The notes under the pieces were generated by a model that made no database searches, was not told the origin of the DNA, and worked only from the letters and a program-made list of their open reading frames with translations. This document shows, one piece after another, positions 31,956 to 44,616 of a stretch of 64,000 bases of DNA (its first letter is position 1; each line of letters starts with the position of its first letter). The stretch is from Rallus limicola (taxonomy: Eukaryota > Chordata > Aves > Gruiformes > Rallidae): NCBI GenBank assembly GCA_022605955.1, contig JAKCOZ010000018.1:1310001-1374000 (forward strand). The letters are read 5' to 3'. The translations under genes and the position numbers were made by a program.

Positions 31956-33370
31956 TATTGTGTCTTGTCTTATTTTCTCTTCTCCCCCACTTTTCCCTTG
32001 CTTTTCCCTTTTCCCCATGAGACAGGTGCCTCATCCCAGGTGCCAGGGGCTTTCCCTGCAGTGTGCACGCAAAGCTGGGGCTCTGACAGCACCTGTGCCC
32101 CATTCCCAAAGGCAGGGTGTCCTCACTGCTCTTCCAAAGGCAAAGCATCCCCAAAGGCAGGGCATCCTCACTGCTTTTCCAGCAGGTCTTGCACATCACT
32201 GATAGTTATCTCACTCTGTCCTTGGGAAGAACTTCTCATCTGGGGATGTTTCCTGCCTGTTCAGTGCTGCCATCGCTGCATTTGCAATAGCACTCTTACC
32301 CCCTGTCCAGCCCTACCGCGGGGAGGGACAGGCAGAGACACATCGCTGCATACGTACTCAGAGACAGATGGCATCAGCATCACAGAGGTTTATGCTCCTG
32401 AGGTTGAAATAAAAAGGCGCTAAACATGTTTCAAAGGAGGCCGCTTCCAGCTGTCGGGATAATGGAGCATGCTGGGAGGTGGGCTGCGAATGTCTCTGCT
32501 GCTCTTCAGCTGCTCACGGCTTCATCATGCTGCAGGAACAAATCCCCCCCTCTCCAGAAACAGCCTGGGAAGGATCTCCTGCTCACTCCCCAGTTAGAAA
32601 GGGTGCTCGCACTCCCATCCAGGTGGATGAGTTTAATTATCAACTCGAACCAGACCCATCTGGCGAGGTGGGCGATCTCTTGTTGGGTCTTGGGTTTTAT
32701 CCCAAAGTGATGGGGTTTTCATTTTTCTCTTTGTTGTAGATGCAAGGAAATAAGAATTACTAAACCCTGGCAGGAGTGAAGGCCACCACACACTGCCCTG
32801 CACCAAGCTGCTGCATCAGCAGTGCCACCTCCACTGCTTTGGAGGGAGAGAGTAAAAGAAAAGGGTAGTGAGACCCCAGCCTCATGGTTCCATCCCTTTC
32901 TCCATTATTAATTCTGACCCTGCCATCACAGTGCCATGCTGAGCCCTCAGGTTCCTACTGGCTTTGCCAGGAGGGGCACAGTGGGAGCCTATCCCCCTTC
33001 AATTTTGGACTCATTCAGGGTTATTTTTACAAATTTCCCATTCATACCCGTTGGTGGGTTACACTCCCCCCTCTCCCATGGGTCCATGCAGTCAGTCGTG
33101 CTGGGATTATTTAGGTCTGTTTGAATTCGTGTCTCTGTGATATGATTTCTTTAATGGAGGGGAAAGTTACACAATTGCTCAAAGCCAAGTGAAACCTGAG
33201 CTAAAAGAAGTCAGTCCTGATAGAACCAAAATAAACCCAGACTGACAGAATAGACAGCAGGCGGCTGGGACCACCAGGACAAGCTGCACCGGTCTTCTCA
33301 TCCCAGAGGAAGTTGCAGGCAGAGCCACAGTTCCTTAAATAATTTCTGTAAAAATTCTGAAAGCTAAAAG
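31956..33370. other. Unique sequence between small tandem repeats
   Basis: Outside the tandem duplication at 32105-32182 nothing is recognised. The part at about 33110-33370 is fairly AT-rich. Confidence 0.4.
32105..32182 (+). repeat. Imperfect tandem duplication of about 45 bp
   Basis: The word cccaaaggcaggg followed by cctcactgct occurs at about 32105 and again at about 32150. Between them lies a related partial unit (ccaaaggcaaagcatcc). The two full units differ at a few positions. It is a small local duplication with no sign of function. Confidence 0.7.
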
Positions 33371-33426
33371 AAGTCTATTTTAAGCTCAAATAAGTCTATT
33401 TTAAGCTCAAATAAGTCTATTTTAAA
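33371..33426 (+). repeat. 21-bp minisatellite, 2.7 copies
   Basis: The 21-bp unit aagtctattttaagctcaaat occurs twice in full (33371-33391, 33392-33412) and once in part (33413-33426). The copies are identical, so the expansion is recent or under homogenisation. The unit is AT-rich and in no recognised repeat. Confidence 0.9.
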
Positions 33427-33800
33427 CAAAAATATGTCCCCAAATCAGACCAGAGCTGAAAACTCCCGAAGCTGTTGTGACTAATTTCTGAAGGTTTTTG
33501 GCAACACCAAACTGCCTGGGGCAGGGGGCTGCTGGGATTTTGTGTGAGTGTTTGCCATCACAGACACAGAGGGGTTCAGACCAAACAGGAGAGCTGCTAG
33601 CTTGAAATGAGAATGTTCAATGGCAAAAGTCTTTATAGACAGTGTTGTGTGCATCTTCCCCATGTATGCCCCGATGAGGTACCCAGTACACCCAGCTGTT
33701 CTTGCTGCTGGGCAGCTCCTTCATGATCTCATAGGCTTGACTCCTGCAAGATTAGTAATATTTTATTATATTTCCTGTGGGATTTAGTTTGGGTGATCCA

Positions 33801-33866
33801 GGGGCGTTGGACTAGATGATCTCCAGAGGTCCCTTCCAACTCCTGATGCTCTGTGATTCTGTGATT
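33801..33866 (+). mobile_element. CR1 LINE, 3'-terminal fragment, forward
   Basis: Only the last 66 bp of a CR1 is present. The ggactagatgatctccagag and tcccttccaactcc blocks precede two tandem TGATT-type terminal units (ctgtgattctgtgatt). It is a very short 5'-truncated insertion. Its antisense contributes to a spurious 293-codon minus-strand frame. Confidence 0.9.
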
Positions 33867-36800
33867 ATTCCTGTGTGAGGACCACTCCAGGACTGGAGTG
33901 GGATGATTTTGGGTGAGCGCTCCAGGAGGAGGGCTCGCTCCATCTGTCCCCACCCCCCTTGCAGGACTGGCCACACTGTACCATGCTGGAGGGCTGCCAT
34001 CTCTGTGTAGGTTTAACCACCTGACAGACGGAGGACCTGAGTGAAGGTATCTGAGTTCAGAGCTTGTTTTATGAGAATGGCCGTATAATAAGTCTGAGAG
34101 TGCTGAGCTCAGCAGCCTTCCCCAAGCAACTGCAGCTAATGGCTGCCTCCGGAACTGGTACAAGTGCAGCACAGTGAGATGTCTGTGTGGCTGTGAAAAC
34201 AGAACTCTGTAGATGTAACGACTGCAACGAGCCGGCGGTGGGGCCGGCTCTTTGCCAAGGACCATTAGTGACCTGGGAAAGGTGAAGCTTGGGGACATGT
34301 GTCGCCAAATAGAGAGAGAGAGAGAAGCAGGTAGGACACCCTGGGTGATGTTCAACTGGCAAATCAGACCTGCATCCCCCCCCATTTCTTCTTGGTCTCC
34401 TCTGCTGGAGAGGATGGTGTGAAACCAGGGCCCTTCCCAGCGGCAGAATGTAGCCCAGAAACAGCAGCCCCAAGCCACAGCTCCTCCAACCCCCTGTACA
34501 ACCCTTTTGCATGGTGAAGCTGTGTCCCCCTTTTGAGCAACTCTGCTGTGCCAAGGATGGACCTGAGGGGACCACAGCATCTGTCCTGCCCATCTCCTCC
34601 TACCCATCATGGGTGAAGGCGATGTCTAGGCACATCATAGCTTGTTTTTTTCTGCTTCCTTAGAGCCCAGAAAGGTATTGGATTGGCTCAGTAGTGTTTG
34701 GGGTGGATCTGGGGAAGGAGAGTGCTGTCCTCATTAGTCCATGCTCCACAGTTCCTGCTCCCTGGCCAGCCCCACCTGAGAAATGATCTGAGCTTGATCT
34801 GCTTGTGGGGCTTCTGCTGACTGGAAATAACTCATAGTTGTGGTGGTAGGAAACATACCAAACCCCTCCTGCCTCAGAATGTCAACAGGCCTTTGGTGGG
34901 ATGTGTGCTGGGGGCATTAGTGTTGTTTAGCTATTGGTGTTTGTAGGGTCACAGGATGGGAACAACATCAGGGACCTTTCTGCTCTAATCCTGTCTCCGC
35001 TGCTGATCCCATGTGTGGATTTGGGCACCTCTCCATCACTTCTGTTCCTGCAAGCTCACACCTGCCCAGTAACCAACCCCTAACATCTGTGGGTTTGCAG
35101 ACTATGGGCATTACAGAAGCTCTCAAACACCATGCTCCAGGGGCCAAGGGGCCTTTTGCATCCTCCAGGGAAAACCTTGCACAGCTGTCACATGTGCCCA
35201 TGGGACCTGCACTTCTCTGGAGCCCAAGATTGGACACTTGCTTGGTAAACCAGAGCCCTCACCCAGTACACCAGTAGCCTCCTGACCAGTAACCTCATGG
35301 TGAGGGAGACCTCAGGCAGGAACAAGCCATGAAAACCCAGCTATGCTCCATGCACAAGCAGAGGACATGGTAGGACTCCTCCCTGGCTCAGGTACAGCTT
35401 CTTTATGAAGGAAAAGCAGCTAAAACTCACACAATGTCTACCAAGATACCACAATACCTATATTCAAGAACTAATATAACAGGCTTCCCTTTTCGTTTTC
35501 CAATCTAAATTTGCTCATTTATTCAGTTTCTGAACACTGACAATCCCTTGTGCCAGTTACTTGTGTTGGAGGAGAACCATGCAGCACCGTTAGTCCTCAG
35601 CCAGAAGCTCTGACCCCACAGAAATAAGAGAATCTGTGCTGCTTTGATTCATGCTGTGCCTGGCTGGGAGATGCTCCTGCCGTCCCTCTGTGTAGTAATT
35701 GGACGGTTGGCGGGCAACCATCGTGCCTTTCACATTTTTAATAAGCACTTGGGAGAGAAACGCTCTGTTCATCTTCCCAAGCTTTCCATGAGGACTCATA
35801 AAGCTGCAGAAAGCCTGAGAGCCCCTTCAGCCAAACACCCCAGCAGTGACTCTGCACAGAGCAGACCTCCTTTGCCAGAGGGTCAGAAGAGCCAAACCAA
35901 AATACTACAGGGCTCGGTTCAGTGCAGCATTCTGAAGCAGGTGCCAGGGTGGGCTCATCATGAAGGGATGGTTTGGGCAATTATGCCTTAAAAAAACCCA
36001 AGACAATACTTTTTTTTGAAAGAATAATCAGCAATAATTGTATTAACAGGAGAAATGCTGGCGATTTCCTTTAAGATGGGAAGATCCCCTGGTTATGCTG
36101 TTTCAGGGTCATGGCATCTCAGGTCCTCAGCGCTGAGAGTGTGTAGCTGCAGGGCATGTTCATTTTCTGTGGGCGTGATGGGACCACTCCAGGGATGTTT
36201 TGATTCTGCTATCAGAGAAGCGCTGTGATTTCAGAAGGTGCTTGATTACATCCCCCTCGAAGCCAAGCCTGTTTCCAACCCCTTGTCCTCTCATGCTTTG
36301 CTACCTCTGCAGGGCACTGCTGGCTGATGGATGACCACAATAGCGGCTTCATAGCACGAGTTGAACTCTAAGCTACTGTGACTCTAAGAAAAGAGGATTT
36401 CTTTGCTGAAAGAGTCTTGTGTAACCTTTTAGAGGTGCCCTGGCTTTTGGATCACCTCTGCCCCTCCATTCCCTTGTGTAACGATGCATGAAAATGTGAA
36501 GTCAGAGGCATAACCTCGTGTTCACAGCCTAAGTGGTCTGGCACAGCATCATGGATGGGGCAGAGGTGCGCTGGAGCAACGGTGGAGAATAGGAGTGTCA
36601 GGAGCAGTGCCCTTACAGAAGCAAAGCTGAACTCTGGAGTCATTTAGAGACAACTTTTCTCCATGCCCTCTGCACGGTACTACCTTCTCATCCTGCTTAC
36701 CCAGCAGCAAAGGTGAAAAGCAGGGCACAAATCCCTCTTTATTACCCTGCCTCATCTCATGCGCTGCACAGAGCACAGGTAGGAGTGGGAAATGGATCTT

Positions 36801-38639
36801 GTGTCTCTGATGTACAGCTGGACCTGAGACTGCAGGGAGCATCACTGTGCTTGGCTTGCTTTCCTCACCCCTTCTCCCAGCTTTTGCTTCTCCCTTAAGA
36901 TTCACCTTAGCTCTACAGGGAAGTGGGAAGCAGTTTGTGATTCCAAACAGTGTGGCCTGGAGAGGGAAATCCTCCTGCCTGTGTCCCTGCACCTTTCCTT
37001 CTCCTGCCAAGCTTGCCTCCAAGCTGCTGAGGACCTGGCCACAAGTGCCTCCAAACCAGTCTGGAAAACCACTTAAAACCAGCATCACATCCACACACAT
37101 ACCTGCACACCAGTGAGCGAACAGGGGGCATTCAGACTCCATCCTGGTTTTATTTGCCTATACATGGGGACAGTCATGGCCACGCTGCTTGAGGTGCTTC
37201 ATGGCTTTACCTGTGAGAGCATAGAAAAGCACTTGAAGGAGAAGGGATGTGACACAGTGACTGAAAGAGGGGCATGTGGTCAAGGAAACAACCAGCTACA
37301 AATAATTTGGGCCTCCCACCCCTTTGGCCACAGTTCCCTTGGGAAGAGAGGACATATTTCTCCAGCAGAAGTGCAAGGATGATGGATGAGCACCGGTTTC
37401 TTCAGAAATCCTTGGGCAGGAGCAATGACACATAAAGCTGGTGGATCAGGGGGCATGTCTGCATTGGAGTGTTGCTCTGAGAGCAGAGCAGGCTACAGTG
37501 ATGCTCGCACTGACCAAAATTAGCTTGCAGGGAAGCAACAGCAGCAAAGATGTGGCCACATGGACTTTGCAGTGCTCTGGCAAGGACAGCACGTCTCCAG
37601 AGTACTCAGAAGAGTTTCCATCTGATGTGCTAATGCTCAGTGAAGCCTCCTTGCTCCTCTTCACTGCTGGTGGTATTCTGCTAGCGTAGCTCAGCAAGCA
37701 CAGGGAGCTAGCGTGCCTTGTCATCAGATCTGTACTCGCTGGGTTGGTATGGCCAAGTACCTGATGTCACAGTTAAATGGGCATGAAGCGTGAGTGGAGA
37801 GTGGTGGCAAGCAGCACTTCAAAGGTTAGGAGGCCAATTTTGTTTGTCTGTGAAGTATTTGCATCAGTTTGCTGGAACACGATAATCCTGCATCTGCAGG
37901 AGCAACAGGTGGGCACACAGGGACCCCAAACCAGTTTGGTGTTTTCATTGTGCACATCACAAGTGACATAGAAAACGCAGGAGGAGACAAAACACCGGGC
38001 AGCCCCTGAGGTTTTGGGGCCAATGTATTTGGAGGAGCCTGGTGGAGCTGCAATGCCATGCGCTGCTGGCGTGCATCCCTCCAGGCACGCTCTAAAATCC
38101 TGGCCTTAAAACTCAGCTCCAACAGAGTGCTGCTGTTAGTGCTTTTAGTGATAGCAATAAGGGGTTTTTTATTGTTGTTTCATACAGGAATTTCACAGCG
38201 TGTCTCTATTGTTCTTCTGAGGTCACTCCTCAAATCCAGCCACTACAGCTGCAGTTATTGAAGAGGCCGACTCAGAGCGTGTTCTGCACGGCGTTAGGAT
38301 GGGCTGTAGCCGTCTGTAAAACCACTGCCAGAGCAGAGAAGGATACTCATGTCCCCTTTACGTGAGAGCGCCTGTGGCTGCTTCCAGAAGAGGACTGAGC
38401 TCTTGGGAAAGAGCTACGAGGCTTCCTGTGGTGATTTCTCTAGCAGTGAGCCAGGAGTGTAGAGATGCGTGGCAATACCTGTGCTCCCAGTTGGCCCCCA
38501 GTGCCCTGGGGAGCTGACTGTGGCGCTGCAGCTTTCATCTCAAACTGGTGTCCAGCAGCTCGGCCCCTTCATCACGGGAGGGGCCCGGCCACTGTGTGAG
38601 CTGCTGTTTTAACATTCCTGAACATAAATCCTCCCTCTA
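33867..38639. other. Unique sequence, no gene recognised
   Basis: The segment is 4.8 kb with no recognisable transposon. A short AG dinucleotide run lies at 34310-34324. An AT-rich stretch lies at about 35400-35530. Open frames of up to 197 codons (minus strand, 36549-37142) have no domain, no splice context and no codon pattern suggesting coding use. Confidence 0.4.
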
Positions 38640-38950
38640 ATACACCGACAATTGATGTGCACGCTGCTCCTCTCACGGATCTGCAACGACGCCCATCTGC
38701 CAGGGTGGCACCGTGCCCACGAGGGTGTAACGCCAGGAGCAGGGCTGAGGTGCCAGCTCAACAAGCACGGAGGGGAACAGCCAACAGATCCTCCTGTTTG
38801 CAAACAGTGCCAGCTCTGGGCAACTCGCTTCACAGCAGAGCGTGCATCTGGAGCGGCTCACGGGCACGGCAGCCCTGGCACGCTCCTCGGCACGGCCGCT
38901 CTCCTGTCCGGCTGCCTCCCTGCCTGCATTCCTGCGCGTGGGCAGCGAGC
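38640..38950. promoter_or_regulatory. Small CpG-rich segment, possible CpG island
   Basis: I count about 22 CpG within some 310 bp. At the local GC content this is close to the number expected without CpG loss, while neighbouring DNA is strongly CpG-depleted. It may be a small promoter or other unmethylated element. No TATA box or clear initiator is seen. Overlapping open frames of 113 and 149 codons start inside it but show no domain. Confidence 0.35.
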
Positions 38951-41277
38951 TGGGGAGGGAAAAATATGCTGTTGGCTTTTCAGACCAAGGGCAAATGATA
39001 ACTCATTGGAGCAGAGCTTCTCGGGCGGTTATTGCCAAGAGCTGGCTCATCAGATGTTCCCGGTGCTTTTCCTCCCTTGTTTCCAGCTGCTCAGTCTTTA
39101 GTATTCACTTCCACTGTGAGTTTTCTGTGTCTGGGTGACAGGAAGGGGGGTCCCTGTGGTCACAGAAGGTGGGTCCACTGCCCTTCACACAGGCTTTGCG
39201 TGGTCTTCACCAGGAAGCGAGTATGGAAACCGCTGCCTTTAAGACGTGAGCCTTGATGGGAGAGTTGCTCATGTCCTCGTGCTGAGAGCAGCTGCCTGCC
39301 CATGGCTGGGCCAGTTCCGAGATCAGAAGGGGTGGCAGAGGTGGCTGATGCTATTTTAGGGGAGACTTGGGTTTCCTGGGAGGCATATATCCTCTGCCAG
39401 ACCTTTAAGTTCCTGATAATCGGAAGGGAACATCTTGCTGACAGTGCTGGTCCATGGCCTAGTGCTCTTCGCTGGCAACTGGAGATTGCAGGAGTTGGAG
39501 TAAGGATGTGTTTGATATTGGGTCCCAGAGCATTATTTCCTGCACTTCTGATCATGACTTCCTGACTCAGGAAGTGGTGATGCTAGGCAGATGCAACACT
39601 GCTCAGATTGCAGTTGGATTCAGGGAAATACCTGTCATCAGGAAATCTGCTTTGTAAGGGTACCAGTTAGCTTGGTCTTGTAGCTGGAAGGCATGAAGGA
39701 TGAGTAGGAAAGCAACTGTGACTAATGGAGGCTTGTCTCAAATGAATGTAGTCACAGGAGTTAATGGAAAGAGGAAAAGAGCTGGCTCTGGAACTCTCTG
39801 TGCAGAGAAGCGAAGTGTAGCTATGCTGAAAAGGGAGCTAGCATTTTCAGGTGCCTTTCCAGCAATTCCTTTGGTATTTTCAAGTCTCTGAGCTCTCAGG
39901 CCAGCTCAGGAAAACAGATTTTCTGAATATTTCCTGGAAAGACCCAATGCTGCTAAAAGCAATCCTGCTCTCGCCATTTTCCTGCTCCTCCTCACAGAAG
40001 CAGTGTGTGCAGGGGCAGGATGAGCTGAACGCCTGTCCTGATGGGTGCTTATCCCATATGAACTCTTCTGTCACCCTAAGCCTGGCTCTCATACCTCCCC
40101 GAGGCACCCAGCTGCCCCTCATGCAGTAAGCAGCCCAGCTGCCAACTGGAGCTCCCCTTGTTTCTTGCAGGTGGGAGCGTTAATTCCCAGCATCTGACTT
40201 CACTGCAGTAGGAAAGTTAGCAGGGAAGGCTCCTCCTCTCTGAGAGCAAACACACTGGCACCACAGCACTGGGAAAGGCTCTTGGATTACGTGATAAGTT
40301 AGAGCTGAATTCATTCTTCCTGGCTCTTCAGAAGAGATGACTACATGTTGTACAGTGGATTTGAGGTCCTGCAAAGAAGAGCTCCTTTACTACTTGCTGG
40401 GTGGTAGGTTGGAGGGATTACTTTTCCTACATCCCTGGATTGATCAGCGTGTAATTGAGGCTCTGTCCTTGGAGGGTTGCTTGGAGTGTGGACAGCTCAG
40501 AGCCTGGGAGTCTCCTCACTACTTCCCATCTCCTCTAGACCCAGGCCATGCGTTCTCACATCATACTGGTCATGTACTTTGCATCTGTTTCCAGCATTGA
40601 AATGGAAGATGCCTCCCATGATGTATTAATGCAAAATACACCCTCCAGATCCTGAATCCAAACTTCCCAACTGGAGCTTTGCAGCAGGCTTCCCGCGCCA
40701 ACGTACACCCTGGGAGTTCGTGCTTGCCCAGGCTGGAGGCAAAGCAAGGTTTTCTGTGGTCTGGAGGGAAGGAAGCACTCAACCCACTCAGCACCCAGGG
40801 TGGGCTGCACACCCCACAAGCCCGAAACACCAGGACCACTGCCAGCCGGGGAACCGCGGTACAGACGGAGCTCTTGGCACAGCCAAACCCTCAAGTCTGG
40901 GCAAGGATGAAAGAAGCTTTTTTGAATTTGACTCCTGTATTCCAGTTACATAAAGCTTCAGGAGAGCTGGCCTGTACCCTGCTGGCTTGGACTGGCATCT
41001 ACCCCGACAGACAGGAGCAAAGCTGCCTGCTCCCCTCAGGAGACAAACCCTGCGTACAGCATGTGTCTGCAGGGAGACAAATCAATGAAAGTAATGATGG
41101 GCTGCTGGGGAAGGACAGGTGGTGAAGGCTGGAGGAGGACACAGGCAGGAGCTGGAAGGGCCTTTAGGGGCAGGGGATGCTCAGGAAGGGTGGAAAGGAG
41201 TGGGCTTTGGGGCAAGGAGGTGTGGGATGATGCTTTGCTCCAGGGGTTGCTGGCTTTGTGACCATCTCCCCACTCTT
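38951..41277. other. Unique sequence, no gene recognised
   Basis: No repeats, RNA genes or strong splice pairs are seen. Open frames here (up to 148 codons) look like chance. Confidence 0.4.
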
Positions 41278-41445
41278 ATCATAGAATCATACAACAGTAT
41301 GGGTTGGAAAGGACCCCAAGGATCATATCAGCCTCCAGCCCTGGATCTACACAAGATTGTCCAGGGCCCTGTCCAACCTGGCCTTGAACATCCCCAGGGA
41401 TGGGGCACCCACCACCTCACTGGGCAGCCCTGGCAGCATCACCTC
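41278..41445 (-). mobile_element. CR1 LINE, 3'-terminal fragment, reverse
   Basis: It begins with the reverse complement of the CR1 terminus (atcatagaatcat) and tatgggttggaaaggacc. It continues through tgtccaacctggccttgaac and ggggcacccaccacctcac before truncation near cctggcagcatcacc. It is about 170 bp long and inactive. Confidence 0.93.
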
Positions 41446-42071
41446 CCTGTTCAGAGGAGTTCAGAGCTGGGAGTGAAGCCCAGCATTTCTTTACCCTTAA
41501 ACACACTGGTATTTGAGACCCTACATTTTTTGGGGTAGCTGGATGGTCCTTATTGAACACATGGGGTCTGATGCTGCCATCAGACACATGGGCTGGCTGT
41601 GCTCTGCTTCTTGCCTGCCCTCTCCTTATTCACACCACTGTGGGGGTGAGGTACCCCCAAGCTGTGTTGGTGTATGTGGCTCTGCAGAGATGCAAAGCAA
41701 CTAGTGGTGCATGGGCCTTCTCTGTGTCCATCCCTGTGCCTACCTGGGGCTCGGGGTGGGGTGCAGCACCAGGAGGTTGGTGCTGCGTTTTGGGCAGTGG
41801 TTGTGCAGCACAGGGGATGAGTTTGAGGAGCTGGCTGTCGCGGAGCAGTGCTGGTGACTGGCTGCAGCCTGCCCAGCAGCAGGTTTGTAATGACCAGGAA
41901 TAAACATTTTGGTAAAATGCCAGGACATTTCAGCCCTGCCCCCTCAGGACACACTGAGCAGACTGTTTGCTCAGGCAGCGGTCGATGCCGTGTTGGCCTG
42001 GCTAAATAAGGGGCTGAGCCAGCCCAGATGCAAAACCATCTTTCACAAAACCATCCATCCATCTCTTTCTT
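41446..42071. other. Unique sequence between CR1 fragments
   Basis: No gene or repeat is recognised. The minus-strand 160-codon frame at 41580-42062 shows no domain. Confidence 0.4.
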
Positions 42072-42183
42072 GAAAGGTGGGCCCGGGTGAACCTAATGAG
42101 ATTCAACACTGCCAAATGTAAGGTGTTGCATTCAGGCTGCAGGAATCCCAGGCATGCATACAGACCAGGAGAAGAGCTCTGGG
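42072..42183 (+). mobile_element. CR1 LINE, internal fragment, forward
   Basis: The 112 bp match the end of the reverse-transcriptase region of CR1 (ggtgaacctaatgagattca, gccaaatgtaaggtgttgca, gcaggaatcccaggcat). They are the same part as 7782-7880 in the long copy. The 3' terminus is absent here. The fragment at 42861-42927 lies at about the distance expected if both are ends of one damaged element. Confidence 0.85.
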
Positions 42184-42860
42184 CCACTCTCCTGCCCGCC
42201 TGGAGCTTGAAGGACACTGATATTCTACAGCCACACAAATTATTGCTGTGATTTCCCAAATTCAGAACCTTCACAAAGTTTTTTTCTGACTGCAAATGAC
42301 ACCGATCCTAAGGATTGTTTTTTGTCAGTACCTGTGCAGACTGGGAGGCTTAGGGCATCTAAACCTCCTGGCTGCCTGGGAGAATGTTCCCTGCAGCTTC
42401 GGGATCCAGCATGCAGGAGTACAGTAAATACTGAAAGCCATCAGGCTGAGGTTTCCAAAGGACTCTGAGGAGATTGATTTCCCCAAACCCCTGTGACTGC
42501 AAATGGCAATTCCATGCCAGCTTCCCTTCAGCCAGCATTTCCCAGAGAGTCTAAATGTAGATCTCAGGTGTACTTGACAAAGTCAGGACTCGCAGCTCCC
42601 CGTTAGCCGCTGTGCTGAGACCCCTGTCCTTCTCAGCAGCAGCTGAAGTACCTGTGCTGCTAGCATGGGCATGCAGTTCTGCCCAGACGTGCCGTGCTGC
42701 GGTTTTCCCTGCAATTCAGGGTGTCTGATGGTGGTGGGTTCCCTTCTGGCTCCCCCTGCACATTCTCTGTTCACTTTTGACCGAATCTGGTAAAATCTGG
42801 TCCCTCCAGCTCAGAAGTGCCGTGATCCTGTGGAGGAGGAAGAGGCTCCAGCTCCCTTTG
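42184..42860. other. Sequence between two CR1 pieces, not recognised
   Basis: If the two flanking CR1 pieces are one element, this 677-bp middle should be CR1. By eye it is not, so it is either highly diverged or replaced DNA. No gene is seen. Confidence 0.35.
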
Positions 42861-42927
42861 GCAGGCTGGGAGGCGGTTGGACTGGATGATCTTGGAGGTC
42901 CTTTCCAACCTTAAGGATTCAGTGATT
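42861..42927 (+). mobile_element. CR1 LINE, 3'-terminal fragment, forward
   Basis: The last 67 bp of a CR1 are present. The ggttggactggatgatcttg and gaggtcctttccaacctta blocks precede a degraded terminus (gattcagtgatt). Confidence 0.9.
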
Positions 42928-44453
42928 TCCCATGTGAGCACTGCCGGCAGCTCGCTCCCGCCCCGGTTTGTCACGTTCCTGCCCAGACACTGTGTAACCC
43001 TTACAGTTTTTTCGGGGCTGGATGTTCACACCAGGAAGGTGGAGCCTGATGCCAGGGAGCTCAGCAGGCACCCGAACTGCATGCACCAGGAGGACGGGCA
43101 CCCATTCTTGCCACCCATCCTCATCTCACCATGCCTGGTACCTACCCGGGTCCCACCAGATGATCACAGCATGTGAACCACCACACAGCCCTGGAAGGGA
43201 TGCATGTCCTGGTGCAAGGTGTGGGGGGGGGGGGGACACACTAGTGACCTCTCCCTGCATGGAGCACCCCCCCAGCGCTGTGGTGAGGCAAGGAGGTATT
43301 GCAGGGGCAATTGGAGCTCTCCTTGTGATGGCAGCAACCGGTCCTCTCCTACGTCTGTGAACATTGCTAACAGGCATTGTCATTGAGCTCCTCAGATGCC
43401 AGAGGGGTGCTGTTCTCAGCAGTGGCGGCCAGGAAATGGGGGCAGAGAGAAGGTGCTGACTCAGTTGGGACTGGTGCAAGACAACAAGCAGCTGCTCTGG
43501 GCTGGGACACCATCCCCACAGCCACTCGCATTACAAACAGGGGAGCATTTCCCCAGCCCAGAACCACTAAAACAGGCTCTGCCTGTGCCTGCCCGAGGCC
43601 AGGCATGAGCTCATCGCTGCGGAAGGCAAGGGCAGAGATCACCATCCCCAAACCGTGACAGGGACATTGGAACAGCGCTGGCTCTGGAGGACAATCAGCA
43701 GGATGAAAAGAAGAAACGTAACGATGTCAATGCAGATTGGGGCTGAAATGATGTGAGTGAAATCCCCAACGATGAGATGCCAGGAAAAATAAACCCCAAT
43801 GGAACATCAGGAAGCCAAATTGCAACAAAGAGCATAAGGGGGGTGGGGTGAAAGAAGGAAAGGACTAATCATGTGGGACAGGCCGAAGGAAATGCAGGCA
43901 GTCGGCAGAGGCCAGCGGCATCAAACCGGGTGGTACGAGTCCCAGCGCCAGCCCGTCACCAGGAGAAAGCCCTGAGGAGATGATGAGCCATGCTGCATGG
44001 AGCAGAGCCAGGGCCACATGGAGCACGGCGGGATGGGGGCAACTTGCAAACCAAACAGCAATTCCAGGGCAGGAATAAACCCCTTGGAAGAGCAGAAGGT
44101 AAACTGCATTGCAGAGTGACGTCATGCCAAGCAGAAAGAGCCAGGCTGCTGGAAAGGCAGCTGTTGGAGGCACCTGGTGACAAGGAGAGTGCAGCTGGGA
44201 TGAGTGCTGGGGACAGGGCCTGACTCCAGGCATGTTGAGGAGTTGTGAATCCCGGGACAGGACTTGGGAGGTGCCTTTGCTACCGAACCCTGATTGCATG
44301 CTTGCAGCAGCCACCTGAGGGAGCTCAGCTACCCCATTCTGCAGATGGGGAAACTGAGGCACAGGGAGAGCAGGCAGTATGACTTTGATGTTCTCCCAAC
44401 CTTGCTGTCATCTCAGGGCCAGGGTGGGAGTGGGAGCCCTGACACTGACAGGT
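42928..44453. other. Unique sequence; poly-G tract 43223-43235
   Basis: No gene is recognised. A run of 13 G lies at 43223-43235. Open frames up to 165 codons (43865-44362, minus strand) show no domain. Confidence 0.4.
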
Positions 44454-44616
44454 TCACAGAATCACAGAGTCATAGGGGTCAGAAGGGACCTCCAGAACTC
44501 ATCAAGTCCAACTCCCTGCCAAAGTAGGGTCCCTAGGACAGGTCACACTGGTCAGCGTCCAGACAGGGCTTGAATATCTCCAGAGAAGGAAACTCCACAG
44601 CCCCCTGGGCAGCCTG
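44454..44616 (-). mobile_element. CR1 LINE, 3'-terminal fragment, reverse
   Basis: It begins with the reverse complement of the CR1 terminus (tcacagaatcacagagtcat). It continues through gggtccctaggacaggtcac, tccagagaaggaaactccac and cctgggcagcctg, where it is truncated. It shares subfamily-specific words with the copy at 5580-6195. Confidence 0.94.

Noticed and set aside
33729..34610. 293-codon minus-strand open frame, the longest in the window
   Set aside because: It includes the antisense of a CR1 3' end, has no domain, and its composition follows the GC-rich DNA.
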